Shown here: positions 20,060 through 29,365 of the stretch, one piece after another
Layout: every line of letters begins with the position of its first letter
Position numbering within the stretch: the stretch's first letter is position 1
Source of the DNA: Microvirga sp. KLBC 81
GTDB taxonomy: Bacteria; Pseudomonadota; Alphaproteobacteria; Rhizobiales; Beijerinckiaceae
Length of the DNA: 64,000 nt
Direction of reading: 5' to 3'
Assembly (NCBI RefSeq): GCF_003075415.1
Contig: NZ_QDAH01000010.1
Location: forward strand, 1-64,000
Translations under genes and position numbers: made by a program
Notes under the pieces: model-generated
What the model was told of the DNA's origin: nothing
Databases searched by the model: none
What the model saw: the letters and a program-made list of their open reading frames with translations, nothing else

Positions 20060-20241
20060 TTCTCTATGTAGGGACTGGTGAGGCCGGGGGGAAGGGGGAA
20101 AGTGAATGGGTCCTCGAGATCTTCAGAGCCCCGGGCGTGCGGCGATCATAACCTTAGGGAAACTACGGTATGGCCAAGGCCGTGCGCCAACCTTCATACT
20201 GTCTCTCGTGGGGGATGAGCCATTTATTGACGGGAGGAAAC

Positions 20242-20526
20242 ATGGCCCATCTGAAACAGAACAATTACAAAGAACTGTATCGGAAAGACTGCACCGGCTC
20301 CCCCAGCATCGATTCCATGATGCGGGAAGTGCTGCATAGGCTCGGCGATATCGACGCCGAGTACGAGATCCGGCTCGATCAGGTCGAGCGCAGCTGCGTC
20401 GACCAGGAGCTGAAGAGCCATATCAGGAAGAAGATCAGGGCCGCGCATTATGAGCGGCGGGAGCCCTATGTGGAACTCCTGACCACGCTCAGGCAGCGTC
20501 AGCACCGTTTGTCTTTCACCCAATAA
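20242..20526 (+). CDS. Hypothetical protein, 94 aa
   Basis: I do not recognise the family. The ATG at 20242 has a strong GGGAGGA six to eight bases upstream; the open frame before it is not coding-like. The predicted product is charged and soluble, with His/Lys/Tyr at the N-terminus and helical Arg/Glu-rich segments (HRLGDIDAEYEIRLDQVE; KKIRAAHYERREPYVELL). No cysteine pairs suggest metal binding, and there is no membrane segment. It reads opposite to the 6S RNA and zapA and is followed by a family A repeat. Confidence 0.65.
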   Translation: MAHLKQNNYKELYRKDCTGSPSIDSMMREVLHRLGDIDAEYEIRLDQVERSCVDQELKSHIRKKIRAAHYERREPYVELLTTLRQRQHRLSFTQ

Positions 20527-20531
20527 TCAAA

Positions 20532-20686
20532 GGCGTCCCGGCGAAGGCCGGGATCCACTCACCACGATGGTGTTTCATCGTCATCCCCGGACTTGTTCCG
20601 GGGATCAACGTCTTCTTTGTCGCCGAGGTCTCAAGACGTGGATGGCCGAGTCTGATCCCCGGATCGGGTCCGGGGACGGCCATGAC
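20532..20686. repeat. Composite dispersed repeat, family A copy 4 plus half-element
   Basis: A short CGTCCCGGCGAAGGCCGGGA hairpin (20534-20553) precedes a family A-like unit (20580-20686) with CATCCCCGG-acttgtt-CCGGGGAT at one end and ATCCCCGG..CCGGGGACGGCCATGAC at the other. It separates the convergent 94-aa gene and zapA. Confidence 0.8.
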
Positions 20687-20741
20687 GAGGAGAATGCCCT
20701 GGGTGGAGGAGCATAGGGACGCCACTGTGACGTTAGGAGCC

Positions 20742-21110
20742 CTATCCCTGCCCCGTCGCATTCAGGCTGCGCGCCAGCTTCTCGATCCGCTCGGCGGCTT
20801 TGATAACACCCTCGGCGAGCCTCGCCTCGATCATCAGGGTCCGCTCATCGCCTGACGAGCCGAAGGACTTCAGGCGGGCCATCTCGGCTTCGAGGGCCGC
20901 GAGCCGTTTCTTGGTCTCGTAAAGCTCATCGGCCTGGGTGATGGCAGCCATGACATGGAGGCGCAGGTCGCCGATCTCGCCGAAAGCGGCGCGCATCTCC
21001 TCGATCTTGGAATCATAGGCCGCCGCCAGCTGCTCCAGATGCGCCTGCTCGCCCTCGGCGCAGGCGATGCGGTAGGTATGGCCGGCGATGGTCACCGTGA
21101 CCTGGGCCAT
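20742..21110 (-). CDS. zapA: Cell division protein ZapA
   Basis: Small FtsZ-binding protein that bundles protofilaments in the Z-ring. The 122-aa protein begins with the beta-hairpin MAQVTVTIAGHTYRIAC typical of ZapA, followed by helices with HLEQLAAAYDSKI and a coiled-coil C-terminal half rich in Glu/Leu/Ala. It starts two bases after the upstream DUF4164-type gene ends, so the two are coupled. Confidence 0.94.
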   Translation of the reverse strand: MAQVTVTIAGHTYRIACAEGEQAHLEQLAAAYDSKIEEMRAAFGEIGDLRLHVMAAITQADELYETKKRLAALEAEMARLKSFGSSGDERTLMIEARLAEGVIKAAERIEKLARSLNATGQG

Positions 21111-21112
21111 GC

Positions 21113-21406
21113 TCAGCCCTCTTCCAGCGCGAGCTGCCCGGCTTGGGCAAGCACGTTCTGCACGGCGAGGATGGCGAGCTGAACGCGCCGGCTCACATCA
21201 TCGGTGGCCACCTCGAAGCGGTGAAGGCGGGTGAGCGCCCCATCCAGCTCTTCGGCGAGACGGGACCTGTCGTCCTGCATGAGCTGCAGCTCGGTCTCCA
21301 GGCTCCCCTTGCGCCTCTCGGCTTCCAAACGGCGGGAGACCGAGGCCTCCAAGAGCCCCAGGGCCATATCGAGCCGTTTCATCGCGTCGTCGAGAGGGGA
21401 CGTCAT
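21113..21406 (-). CDS. DUF4164-type coiled-coil protein
   Basis: A 97-aa protein, almost entirely helical heptads (MKRLDMALGLLEASVSRRLE; GSLETELQLMQDDRSRLAEE). This family lies upstream of zapA in alphaproteobacteria and may play a ZapB-like partner role in the Z-ring; that role is inference from position. The ATG at 21406 is fixed by AGGAGG four bases upstream. The upstream open frame comes from a dispersed repeat. Confidence 0.85.
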   Translation of the reverse strand: MTSPLDDAMKRLDMALGLLEASVSRRLEAERRKGSLETELQLMQDDRSRLAEELDGALTRLHRFEVATDDVSRRVQLAILAVQNVLAQAGQLALEEG

Positions 21407-21434
21407 TCTGCCTCCTGGAATCTTTATCGAGACT

Positions 21435-21550
21435 AGCGCATCGTGCGGAAAAGTGGATCCGGTTTTCCGCTCAAAACGATGCGCTCCTCTCAAGGCTGAG
21501 CATCGGATCGATCCCAAAAGTGCAAGTCCACTTTTAGGTCCGATGCTCTA
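21435..21550. repeat. Dispersed repeat family B, copy 1
   Basis: Starts AGCGCATCGTGCGGAAAAGT and ends CTTTTAGGTCCGATGCTCTA. It contains two nested hairpins: AAAAGTGGATCCGGTTTTCCGC and the pair AAAGTGcaagtCCACTTT. The same pattern occurs at 41244, 51234 and 62119. It occupies the gap between the divergent zapA operon and tkt. Confidence 0.85.
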
Positions 21551-21680
21551 GGCGGGCAAGCGCGAAGGAGCAACGGCCGATCGGAGGATTACGGCCCCTG
21601 AAGCCTTTGACTCGCCCCTCCCCCGTGTTAAGGAGCCCACGCCTTCAGACAGACCGCCCTTTCAAGGGCCTTCAAGACTT

Positions 21681-23696
21681 GTGGATCACGCCGTGCTGAA
21701 TACCGTCCCCGCCGATCGCGTCACCCATTCCGATCTGGCGAACGCCGTGCGCGTCCTCGCCATGGATGCCGTCGAACAAGCCAAATCCGGTCACCCGGGC
21801 CTGCCCATGGGCGCCGCCGACATCGCGACCGTGCTGTTCACCAAGTTCCTGAAATACGATGCCGCCGACCCGACCTGGCCCGACCGCGACCGGTTCATCC
21901 TCTCGGCCGGCCACGGCTCGATGCTGCTCTATGCTCTTCTCCACCTGACCGGCGTGAAGGGCATGACCATCGAGGAGCTGAAGAACTTCCGCAAGCTCGA
22001 CTCGAAGACCCCGGGTCACCCGGAAAACTTCATGACCCCCGGTGTCGAGACCACCACGGGTCCGCTGGGACAGGGCATCGCCACGGCGGTGGGCTTCGCG
22101 CTCGCCGAGCGCATGCTCAACGCTGAATACGGCAACGACCTCGTCGACCATTACACCTATGTGCTCGCCTCCGACGGCGACCTGATGGAAGGCATCAGCC
22201 AGGAGGCCATCGCTCTTGCCGGCCACCTGAAGCTGAACCGCATGATCGTCCTCTTCGACGACAACGGCATCTCCATCGACGGCCCGCTCTCGCTTGCCGA
22301 CTCGGTCGATCAGGTGAAGCGCTTCCAGGCCTGCGGCTGGAATGCGGTGCGCATCGACGGCCATGATCCGAAGGCGATCCAGCGCGCCATTTCCCGCGCC
22401 CAGAAGTCGGACAAGCCGACCCTCATCGCCTGCAAGACCACCATCGGCTTCGGCGCTCCGAAGAAGGCCGGCACCTCGAAGGCCCACGGCGAGCCGCTCG
22501 GCGCCGAGGAACTGACGGGCGCCAAGGCCGCTCTCGGCTGGAGCCACGCTCCCTTCGAGATCCCGGACAACATCCGTGACGCCTGGGCGAAGGCCGGCAA
22601 GAGGGGCCGCCGCCTTCGCAAGGCCTGGACCGACCGTCTCAAGGCCCTGCCCGCCGAGCAGCGCGCCGAGTTCGAGCGTCGCGCGAAGGGCGAGCGCCCG
22701 CAAGGACTCGCCGACGCCGTCGCCAAGCTGAAGGACCGTCTGGTGGCCGAGCCCCAGAACGTCGCCACCCGCAAGGCCAGCGAGATCGCGCTCGAGGTCA
22801 TCACCGAGGCGGTGCCGGAGCTGGTGCTGGGCTCGGCGGACCTGACGCCCTCCAACAACACCAAGACCAAGAACCTCACCGCGATCTCGCCCGGCAGCTA
22901 TGCGGGCCGTTACATCCATTACGGCATCCGCGAGCACGGCATGGCGGCGGCCATGAACGGCATCGCGCTCCATGGCGGCTATGTGCCGGCCGGCGCGACC
23001 TTCCTGGTCTTCACGGACTATGCGCGCCCTGCCATGCGCATTGCCTCGCTCGCCGGCATTCCGGCGGTCTACGTAATGACCCACGACTCCATCGGTCTGG
23101 GTGAGGACGGCCCGACCCACCAGCCGGTGGAGCACCTGGCGGCTCTCCGCTCCATGCCGAAGATGCGCGTGTTCCGCCCTGCCGACGCCATCGAGACGGC
23201 GGAAGCCTGGCAGATGGCCCTTGAGCGCACGGATGGTCCGACGACCCTGGCGCTGACCCGCCAGAACCTGCCGCAGGTCCGCAAGGACGGCGGGCCTAAG
23301 AACCTCTCGGCCACGGGCGCCTACGAGCTGTCGCCGGCGAACGGCAAGGCCCGCGCCACCATCTTCGCCTCAGGGAGCGAGGTCGAGATCGCGCTGGCCG
23401 CCCAGAAGCTTCTTGCAGAGCAGAGCTTCGAGGTCCGCGTGGTCTCGGTGCCTTCTCTCGACCTGTTCCTGGCCCAGCCCGAGAAGGTGCGCCGTGAGAT
23501 CATCGGCGATGCGCCCATCAAGGTCGCCGTCGAGGCAGCTGTGCGTTTCGGCTGGGATTCGGTGATCGGTCCGGACGGAATTTTCGTCGGCATGCATGGG
23601 TTTGGCGCCAGCGCGCCCTACAAGGACCTCTACAAGCACTTCGGCATCACCGCCGAGGCAGTAGCGGAAAAAGTTCTCAGGACGCACAATCTCTGA
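21681..23696 (+). CDS. tkt: Transketolase
   Basis: Thiamine-diphosphate enzyme of the pentose-phosphate pathway (and of the Calvin cycle where present), moving two-carbon ketol units. The 671-aa protein carries [17 protein letters not shown] and [12 protein letters not shown], the TPP motif [13 protein letters not shown] ending in FDDN, and the pyrimidine-domain [13 protein letters not shown] and [14 protein letters not shown]. The start is GTG at 21681, with only a weak AAGGG further upstream. It heads the tkt-gap-pgk-fba run, separated from gap by 43 bases. Confidence 0.97.
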   Translation: MDHAVLNTVPADRVTHSDLANAVRVLAMDAVEQAKSGHPGLPMGAADIATVLFTKFLKYDAADPTWPDRDRFILSAGHGSMLLYALLHLTGVKGMTIEELKNFRKLDSKTPGHPENFMTPGVETTTGPLGQGIATAVGFALAERMLNAEYGNDLVDHYTYVLASDGDLMEGISQEAIALAGHLKLNRMIVLFDDNGISIDGPLSLADSVDQVKRFQACGWNAVRIDGHDPKAIQRAISRAQKSDKPTLIACKTTIGFGAPKKAGTSKAHGEPLGAEELTGAKAALGWSHAPFEIPDNIRDAWAKAGKRGRRLRKAWTDRLKALPAEQRAEFERRAKGERPQGLADAVAKLKDRLVAEPQNVATRKASEIALEVITEAVPELVLGSADLTPSNNTKTKNLTAISPGSYAGRYIHYGIREHGMAAAMNGIALHGGYVPAGATFLVFTDYARPAMRIASLAGIPAVYVMTHDSIGLGEDGPTHQPVEHLAALRSMPKMRVFRPADAIETAEAWQMALERTDGPTTLALTRQNLPQVRKDGGPKNLSATGAYELSPANGKARATIFASGSEVEIALAAQKLLAEQSFEVRVVSVPSLDLFLAQPEKVRREIIGDAPIKVAVEAAVRFGWDSVIGPDGIFVGMHGFGASAPYKDLYKHFGITAEAVAEKVLRTHNL

Positions 23697-23739
23697 GACT
23701 GGGAGAGGCCAAGGGCCTCATCACAAGGGAGCTAAGACT

Positions 23740-24747
23740 ATGACGGTGAAGGTCGCGATCAACGGTTTCGGTCGCATCGGACGCAATATCCTCCGCGGCA
23801 TCGTGGAGAGCGGCCGCAAGGATATCGAGGTGGTTGCCATCAACGATCTCGGCCCCGTGGAGACGAACGCCCACCTGCTGCGCTTCGACTCCGTCCACGG
23901 CCGCTTCCCGGCCGACGTGCAGGTCGATGGCGAATTCCTCGTCATCAACGGCCAGAAGATCAAGGTCACCGCGATCAAGGATCCGGCGACGCTGCCGCAC
24001 CGGGAACTCGGTGTCGACATCGCGATGGAATGCACCGGCATCTTCACCTCGAAGGAGAAGGCCTCCGCTCACCTCACCGCCGGCGCCAAGCGCGTCATCG
24101 TCTCGGCTCCCGCCGACGGCGCCGACCTCACGGTCGTCTACGGCGTGAACCATGACAAGCTGACGAAGGACCACATCGTCATCTCGAACGCCTCCTGCAC
24201 CACGAACTGCCTCGCCCCCGTGGCGAAGGTGCTTCACGACACGGTGGGCATCGAGAAGGGCTTCATGACGACGATCCACTCGTATACCAACGATCAGCCC
24301 ACCCTTGATCAGATGCACAAGGACCTCTACCGCGCTCGCGCGGCGGCCCTGAACATGATCCCGACCTCGACCGGCGCCGCCAAGGCGGTGGGCCTCGTCC
24401 TGCCGGAGCTCAACGGCAAGCTCGACGGCTCGTCGATCCGTGTGCCGACGCCGAACGTTTCCGTGGTCGACTTCAAGTTCGTGGCCAGGAAGGCGACGAC
24501 CAAGGAAGAGATCAACGAGGCGATCAAGCGCGCGGCGGACCAGGAGCTGAAGGGCATCCTCGGCTACACGAACCAGCCGAACGTCTCGTCGGACTTCAAC
24601 CACGACCCGCACTCCTCCGTGTTCCACCTGGATCAGACCAAGGTGATGGAGGGCAACTTCGTGCGCGTGCTGTCCTGGTACGACAACGAGTGGGGCTTCT
24701 CGAACCGCATGGCGGACACCGCCATCGCTCTGGCGAAGCTCATTTAA
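23740..24747 (+). CDS. gap: Glyceraldehyde-3-phosphate dehydrogenase, type I
   Basis: Oxidises and phosphorylates glyceraldehyde-3-phosphate in glycolysis, or runs in reverse in gluconeogenesis. The 335-aa protein has the Rossmann motif [10 protein letters not shown] and the active-site [12 protein letters not shown] with Cys153 and His180. The 35-36 dipeptide is Asn-Asp, which favours NAD. It is the second gene of the glycolytic run, with AAGGGAG upstream. Confidence 0.98.
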   Translation: MTVKVAINGFGRIGRNILRGIVESGRKDIEVVAINDLGPVETNAHLLRFDSVHGRFPADVQVDGEFLVINGQKIKVTAIKDPATLPHRELGVDIAMECTGIFTSKEKASAHLTAGAKRVIVSAPADGADLTVVYGVNHDKLTKDHIVISNASCTTNCLAPVAKVLHDTVGIEKGFMTTIHSYTNDQPTLDQMHKDLYRARAAALNMIPTSTGAAKAVGLVLPELNGKLDGSSIRVPTPNVSVVDFKFVARKATTKEEINEAIKRAADQELKGILGYTNQPNVSSDFNHDPHSSVFHLDQTKVMEGNFVRVLSWYDNEWGFSNRMADTAIALAKLI

Positions 24748-24760
24748 GGAGGCTGCCTCA

Positions 24761-25951
24761 ATGACCGCCTTCCGCACGCTCGACCAAGCCGACGTCAAGG
24801 GTAAACGCGTTCTTGTCCGTGTGGACCTCAACGTCCCGATGGAGAACGGCAAGGTGACGGACGCCACGCGCATCGAGCGCGTGCTCCCCACCATCCGGGA
24901 AATCGCCGACAAGGGCGGCAAGGTGATCCTGCTCGCCCATTTCGGACGCCCCAAGGGACGCGACCCGAAGGAGTCCCTGAAGCCGGTTGCGGAAGCGGTC
25001 TCGCAGCATCTCGGAAAACAAGTGGCCTTCGCCGATGACTGCATCGGCGAAGCCGCATCCAACGCCGTCGCCACGCTGAAAGAAGGCGAGGTGCTTCTTC
25101 TCGAAAACACCCGCTTCCATGCGGGCGAGGAGAAGAACGATCCGGCCTTCGTGCAGGAGCTGGCGAAGCTCGGCGATATCTATGTGAACGACGCCTTCTC
25201 CGCCGCGCACCGCGCGCATGCTTCGACCGAAGGCCTCGCCCGCGTGCTGCCCGGCTATGCCGGCCGCACCATGCAGGCGGAACTCGATGCGCTCACCAAT
25301 GGCCTTGAGGCTCCGAAGCGCCCTGTCGTCGCCATCGTCGGCGGCGCAAAGGTTTCGACCAAGATCGACCTTCTCGAAAACCTCGTCACCAAGGTCGATG
25401 CCCTCGTCATCGGCGGCGGCATGGCCAACACCTTCGTGCACGCGACAGGCCTCAACATCGGCAAGTCGCTGGCTGAGAAGGATCTCGCTGCGACCGCGAT
25501 GCGCATCATCGAGAAGGCGCGCGCCTCCAATTGCGCGATTATTCTGCCCGTCGACGGCGTATGCGCCTACGAGTTCAAGGCCGGCGCGCACAATCAGACC
25601 TACGGCATCGATGCGATCCCCGAGGATCAGATGATCCTCGACGTGGGCTCGCAATCGGTCGAGCGCATCAATGCCGCGATCAACGATGCGGCGACGCTGG
25701 TGTGGAACGGCCCGCTCGGCGCGTTCGAAATCCCGCCCTTCGACCAGGGCACGGTGGCGGCTGCACGTCATGCGGCGCAGCGCACGAAGGAAGGCAAGCT
25801 CGTCTCAGTCGCTGGTGGCGGCGACACGGTGGCCGCCCTCAACCACGCTGGCGTTGCGGAAAGCTTCACCTATGTATCCACGGCGGGCGGCGCGTTCCTC
25901 GAATGGCTCGAGGGCAAGGCGCTTCCCGGCGTGGAAGCCCTGCACGCTTGA
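24761..25951 (+). CDS. pgk: Phosphoglycerate kinase
   Basis: Transfers phosphate between 1,3-bisphosphoglycerate and ADP. The 396-aa protein shows [16 protein letters not shown] at the N-terminus, [23 protein letters not shown], the hinge region and the nucleotide-binding GGGDTVAAL near the C-terminus. It starts 13 bases after gap with AAGGAG upstream, so it is co-transcribed. The 120-base gap after it holds a worn fragment of the family B repeat (about 25955-25997). Confidence 0.98.
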   Translation: MTAFRTLDQADVKGKRVLVRVDLNVPMENGKVTDATRIERVLPTIREIADKGGKVILLAHFGRPKGRDPKESLKPVAEAVSQHLGKQVAFADDCIGEAASNAVATLKEGEVLLLENTRFHAGEEKNDPAFVQELAKLGDIYVNDAFSAAHRAHASTEGLARVLPGYAGRTMQAELDALTNGLEAPKRPVVAIVGGAKVSTKIDLLENLVTKVDALVIGGGMANTFVHATGLNIGKSLAEKDLAATAMRIIEKARASNCAIILPVDGVCAYEFKAGAHNQTYGIDAIPEDQMILDVGSQSVERINAAINDAATLVWNGPLGAFEIPPFDQGTVAAARHAAQRTKEGKLVSVAGGGDTVAALNHAGVAESFTYVSTAGGAFLEWLEGKALPGVEALHA

Positions 25952-26071
25952 ACACCATGCTCCGGCAAAGTGGGTAACCACTTTGCTGAAACCAAACGCT
26001 GACTGGATCGCTTAAGCTCAGGTTCAGGTTCCGCGCGTTTAAAGAGCCAAAGCCAACCCGGAGAGGATGAA

Positions 26072-27160
26072 ATGGCCCGCATCACGATGAGGCAGCTTCT
26101 GGATCACGCAGCCGAGCAAGGCTATGGCGTGCCTGCCTTCAACATCAACAACATGGAGCAGGCGCTCGCGATCATGGCTGCCGCCAACGAGGTCGATGCG
26201 CCGGTGATCATCCAGGCGAGCCGCGGCGCGCGGCAGTATGCCAACGACGTCATGCTCAAGCACATGATGGACGCGGTGACCGAGATCTATCCGCACATTC
26301 CGGTCTGCGTGCACCTCGACCACGGCAACGAGCCCGCAACCTGCATGACCGCGATCCAGGCCGGCTTCACCTCGGTGATGATGGACGGCTCGCTCAAGGC
26401 CGACGGCAAGACCCCGGGCGACTGGGATTACAATGTCGGCGTCACCAAGAAGGTGGTCGAGATGGCCCATCTCGGCGGCATCTCGGTGGAAGGTGAGCTC
26501 GGCGTTCTCGGCTCTCTCGAAACCGGCATGGGCGACAAGGAAGACGGCCACGGCGCCGAGGGCAAGCTCTCGCACGACCAGTTGCTGACGAATCCCGACG
26601 AGGCCGTGAAGTTCGTGGCCGAGACGAAGGTCGACGCGCTCGCCATCGCCATGGGCACCTCGCATGGCGCCTACAAGTTCACCCGCAAGCCCGACGGCGC
26701 GATCCTCGCGATGCACGTGATCGAGGAGATCCACAAGAAGCTCCCCAATACGCACCTCGTGATGCACGGCTCGTCCTCGGTTCCGCAGGAGCTGCAGGAC
26801 ATCATCAACCAGTACGGCGGCCAGATGAAGCCGACCTGGGGCGTGCCGGTGGAAGAGATCCAGCGCGGCATCAAGCACGGCGTGCGCAAGATCAACATCG
26901 ACACCGACAACCGCATGGCGATGACCGGCCAGATCCGCAAGGTTCTCAGCGAGAACCCCGGCGAGTTCGATCCGCGCAAGTATCTGAAGCCCGCCATGGA
27001 AGCCATGACGAAGCTCTGCAAGCAGCGCCTGCAGGAGTTCAACACCGCAGGCCAGGCCTCGAAGATCAAGCGCGTGTTCACGCTGGCCGAGATGGCCAAG
27101 CGCTACGCCTCGGGCGAACTCGACCCGACCTTCGGCTCCAGCCGTCAGGCGGCCGAGTAA
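26072..27160 (+). CDS. fba: Fructose-bisphosphate aldolase, class II (Calvin-cycle subtype)
   Basis: Zinc-dependent aldolase cleaving fructose-1,6-bisphosphate. The 362-aa length and the N-terminus [20 protein letters not shown] match the subtype named after Calvin-cycle operons but common in glycolytic alphaproteobacteria. Metal and catalytic segments include [14 protein letters not shown] and [14 protein letters not shown], then [11 protein letters not shown] and [13 protein letters not shown]. The upstream GGAGAGG supports the ATG. It is the last gene of the block; repeats follow. Confidence 0.97.
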   Translation: MARITMRQLLDHAAEQGYGVPAFNINNMEQALAIMAAANEVDAPVIIQASRGARQYANDVMLKHMMDAVTEIYPHIPVCVHLDHGNEPATCMTAIQAGFTSVMMDGSLKADGKTPGDWDYNVGVTKKVVEMAHLGGISVEGELGVLGSLETGMGDKEDGHGAEGKLSHDQLLTNPDEAVKFVAETKVDALAIAMGTSHGAYKFTRKPDGAILAMHVIEEIHKKLPNTHLVMHGSSSVPQELQDIINQYGGQMKPTWGVPVEEIQRGIKHGVRKINIDTDNRMAMTGQIRKVLSENPGEFDPRKYLKPAMEAMTKLCKQRLQEFNTAGQASKIKRVFTLAEMAKRYASGELDPTFGSSRQAAE

Positions 27161-27187
27161 AGAGGCTGAAAGCGGTTCCCTCTTTTC

Positions 27188-27437
27188 CCGCCCCCTTGCA
27201 GGGAGGGATCGAGGGTGGGGGTTGGAAAGTCGGGGCGCTGTGCATGATCCAGACAGCACAGCAGCCATACAACGTCATGGCCGGCCTTGTGCCGGCCATC
27301 CCGATCCGAAAGGCACTGTGCCTCAAACAATCGGGATCACCGGGACAAGTCCGGTGATGACAGGGGTGGACTGGTTAAGCGCTCACCCGGTCATACCCCC
27401 CATCCCCTGCCCCTCCCCGCAAAGGGAGACGGGATTA
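27188..27437. repeat. Repeat cluster: family C fragments flanking family A copy 5
   Basis: The 389-base fba-thiE gap holds no gene. It contains CCGCCCCCTTGCAGGGAGGG with GGGTGGGGGTT (27188-27225), a full family A unit (27274-27361) and a second pyrimidine-rich fragment (27388-27437). The two outer fragments resemble the arms of the ruvC-ruvA repeat, as if a family A element had landed inside a family C element. Confidence 0.75.
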
Positions 27438-27549
27438 GGCGGGCGTGCTCACACAGTCGCCCTAATCGTCATCGACAAGCGGGGCCTCGCAAGATGGCCC
27501 CGTTTTCGCTATGGGATGCCTGTCCTTCGTTTTCCGAGTTCCGTGATCG

Positions 27550-28200
27550 ATGTCCGAGCCCGCTCGCCTTTATCTCATCACCCCCGTTCTGGAGGATGCC
27601 TCCTTCGCTCCCAAGCTGGCCGAGGCCTGCAAGGGCGGAGCCGTGGCCGCCGTGCTGCTGCGCCTAGGCGCCGCCGACGAGCGCAGCCTCACCAACCTGG
27701 TGAAGGCGCTTGGCCCCTCCGCTCAGGATCACGGGGCGGCCCTCATCGTGGCCACCGAGGGTGATGTCGATCTCGCCAACGTGGCCGTGCGCGGCGGCGC
27801 GGACGGAGCCCATCTTTCGGGTGCGACCCCAGCGCAGGTCCGCGAGCTGCGCGAGCGCCTGAAGGCCGAGCGCGCCATCGGCGTGGGCCATATCCGTACC
27901 AAGGACGATGCGATGAGCCTCGGCGAGGCCGGGGTCGACTATTTACTCTTCGGCGAGCCTCGCCGTGACGGCTCCCTCCCCTCTCTCGAAAGTGTCGCCG
28001 AGCGTGCCGCCTGGTGGGCCGAGATCTTCGAGACGCCCTGCGTCGCCTATGCACCGAGCCTGGACGCGGTCGAGACTCTCGCCGCCACGCATGCGGAATT
28101 CATCGCACTCGGCGATGCGGTCTGGAGCCATCCGGATGGCCCTGCCGCTGCCGTGAAGGCTGCCGCCGAGACCCTCGCCCGGCTGGAGGGCTCGCATTGA
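27550..28200 (+). CDS. Thiamine phosphate synthase-like protein (ThiE fold)
   Basis: A 216-aa TIM-barrel protein opening RLYLITPV, as ThiE does. The phosphate-binding region VRGGADGAHLSG resembles the ThiE GADGVHLGQ, but the usual glutamine is replaced and the late G-PIF-T-TK segment is LLFGEPRRDGS instead. This is therefore a divergent ThiE-family member whose synthase activity is not certain. No TPP riboswitch or other thi genes are nearby. It overlaps the following Sel1-repeat gene by one base (TGATG), suggesting coupling. Confidence 0.8.
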   Translation: MSEPARLYLITPVLEDASFAPKLAEACKGGAVAAVLLRLGAADERSLTNLVKALGPSAQDHGAALIVATEGDVDLANVAVRGGADGAHLSGATPAQVRELRERLKAERAIGVGHIRTKDDAMSLGEAGVDYLLFGEPRRDGSLPSLESVAERAAWWAEIFETPCVAYAPSLDAVETLAATHAEFIALGDAVWSHPDGPAAAVKAAAETLARLEGSH

Positions 28201-29096
28201 TGCGGGCCTATTTTATCGGCGGCGTCCTGCTGCTGGCCTCCGTCGTCGGAGTGCAGGCAGCCGAGCCCGATCTCGCCTATGGCGCCTATCAGCGCGGCCT
28301 CTACCAGACGGCCTTCCGCGCGGCGACCCTGCGGCTGGAGCGAAATAAGAACGATGCCGCCGCCATGACCCTTCTGGGCGAGCTCTACAATCAAGGCCTT
28401 GGGGTAAGGCTTGATCCGAAGAAGGCTGCCGAGTGGTATCAGCTGGCGGCCCAGCGGGGTGACGCCAATGCCATGTCGTCGCTGGGGCTCATGACGCTCG
28501 ACGGACGCGGCGTGCAGAAGAACCCGGCCCAGGGCAAAGCTTGGCTCGAACAAGCTGCAGCCAAGGGCAATGGTGTGGCCTGCCACAACCTCGCCCTGCT
28601 GCTCCTCACCAGCGGCTCCGACATGGACCTCGAGCAGGCCGTCGAGCTGCTGCGCAAGGCCGCGGATGCAGAGATCCCTGATGCCCAGCATGCGCTTGGC
28701 GTGCTCTATCTGAAAGGGCGCGGCGTGGCGAAGGACGCCTCGGAAGCCGCCCGCCTCTTCGAGCGCGCCGCCAGGAACGGCAGCTCCGTGGGCGAGGTGG
28801 AATACGCGATCCTGCTCTTCAATGGCGAGGGCGTGACGGCAAGCGAGTCCCAGGCCGCGCGCTATTTCCGCCGCGCTGCCGCCAAGGGCAACGCCATTGC
28901 CCAGAACCGCCTGGCCCGTCTGCTTGTGGCCGGCCGGGGCGTGCCCGCCAACAAGGTCGATGCTGCCGCCTGGCATATTCTTGCCGCGGCCCAGGGCCTC
29001 ACCGATCCATGGCTCGACAACGCCCTGAAGGATCTCACGGCCGAGGAGCGGACCCGCGCCGAGAGGCTCGCCGCCGAACGGCTCGGCATGCGGTAA
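28200..29096 (+). CDS. Sel1-repeat (TPR-like) secreted protein
   Basis: A 298-aa protein with a signal peptide (likely cleavage after VQA, residue 20) and about six Sel1-type repeats of roughly 36 residues. They are recognisable by A..GD..A...LG..Y..G.GV patterns such as GDANAMSSLGLMTLDGRGVQ and GNAIAQNRLARLLVAGRGVP. Sel1 proteins are scaffolds for protein interactions in the periplasm. The start codon overlaps the stop of the ThiE-like gene. A specific partner cannot be inferred. Confidence 0.88.
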   Translation: MRAYFIGGVLLLASVVGVQAAEPDLAYGAYQRGLYQTAFRAATLRLERNKNDAAAMTLLGELYNQGLGVRLDPKKAAEWYQLAAQRGDANAMSSLGLMTLDGRGVQKNPAQGKAWLEQAAAKGNGVACHNLALLLLTSGSDMDLEQAVELLRKAADAEIPDAQHALGVLYLKGRGVAKDASEAARLFERAARNGSSVGEVEYAILLFNGEGVTASESQAARYFRRAAAKGNAIAQNRLARLLVAGRGVPANKVDAAAWHILAAAQGLTDPWLDNALKDLTAEERTRAERLAAERLGMR

Positions 29097-29110
29097 AGGC
29101 AGCTTTTGTT

Positions 29111-29198
29111 GTCATCACCGGCCTTGTGCCGGTGATCTCGGTTCGCAAAGCGCAGCGCTACTCTATGTCGGGATGGCCGGGACAAGCCCGGCCATGAC
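29111..29198. repeat. Dispersed palindromic repeat family A, copy 6 (inverted order)
   Basis: GTCATCACCGGCCTTGTGCC at the left and CCCGGCCATGAC at the right, the reverse arrangement of copies 1 and 2. It lies after the Sel1 gene. The remaining bases to 29365 hold a small GTGGTC-CATC-GACCAC inverted repeat (29315-29330) just before suhB. Confidence 0.82.
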
Positions 29199-29365
29199 GA
29201 AGGAAAACTCACCCTAACTGAGGCCGGCTCTGACCGACACCCGCACAAAATCGCAAGGGCCTGGGATCAATTAAGCAATGGCTTGGTTATCCCCCGCTTG
29301 ACGCCAACCCTCCCGTGGTCCATCGACCACTCATCAATTTTGCTCTTTGCCAGGACCTGCCCACC

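Noticed and set aside
21672-25771. Long minus-strand frames opposite tkt, gap and pgk
   Set aside because: All overlap fully recognised enzymes and have the typical antisense His/Arg/Val/Asp-rich composition.
27161-27549. Possible TPP riboswitch upstream of the ThiE-like gene
   Set aside because: No thi-box motifs; the gap is filled by repeat elements.
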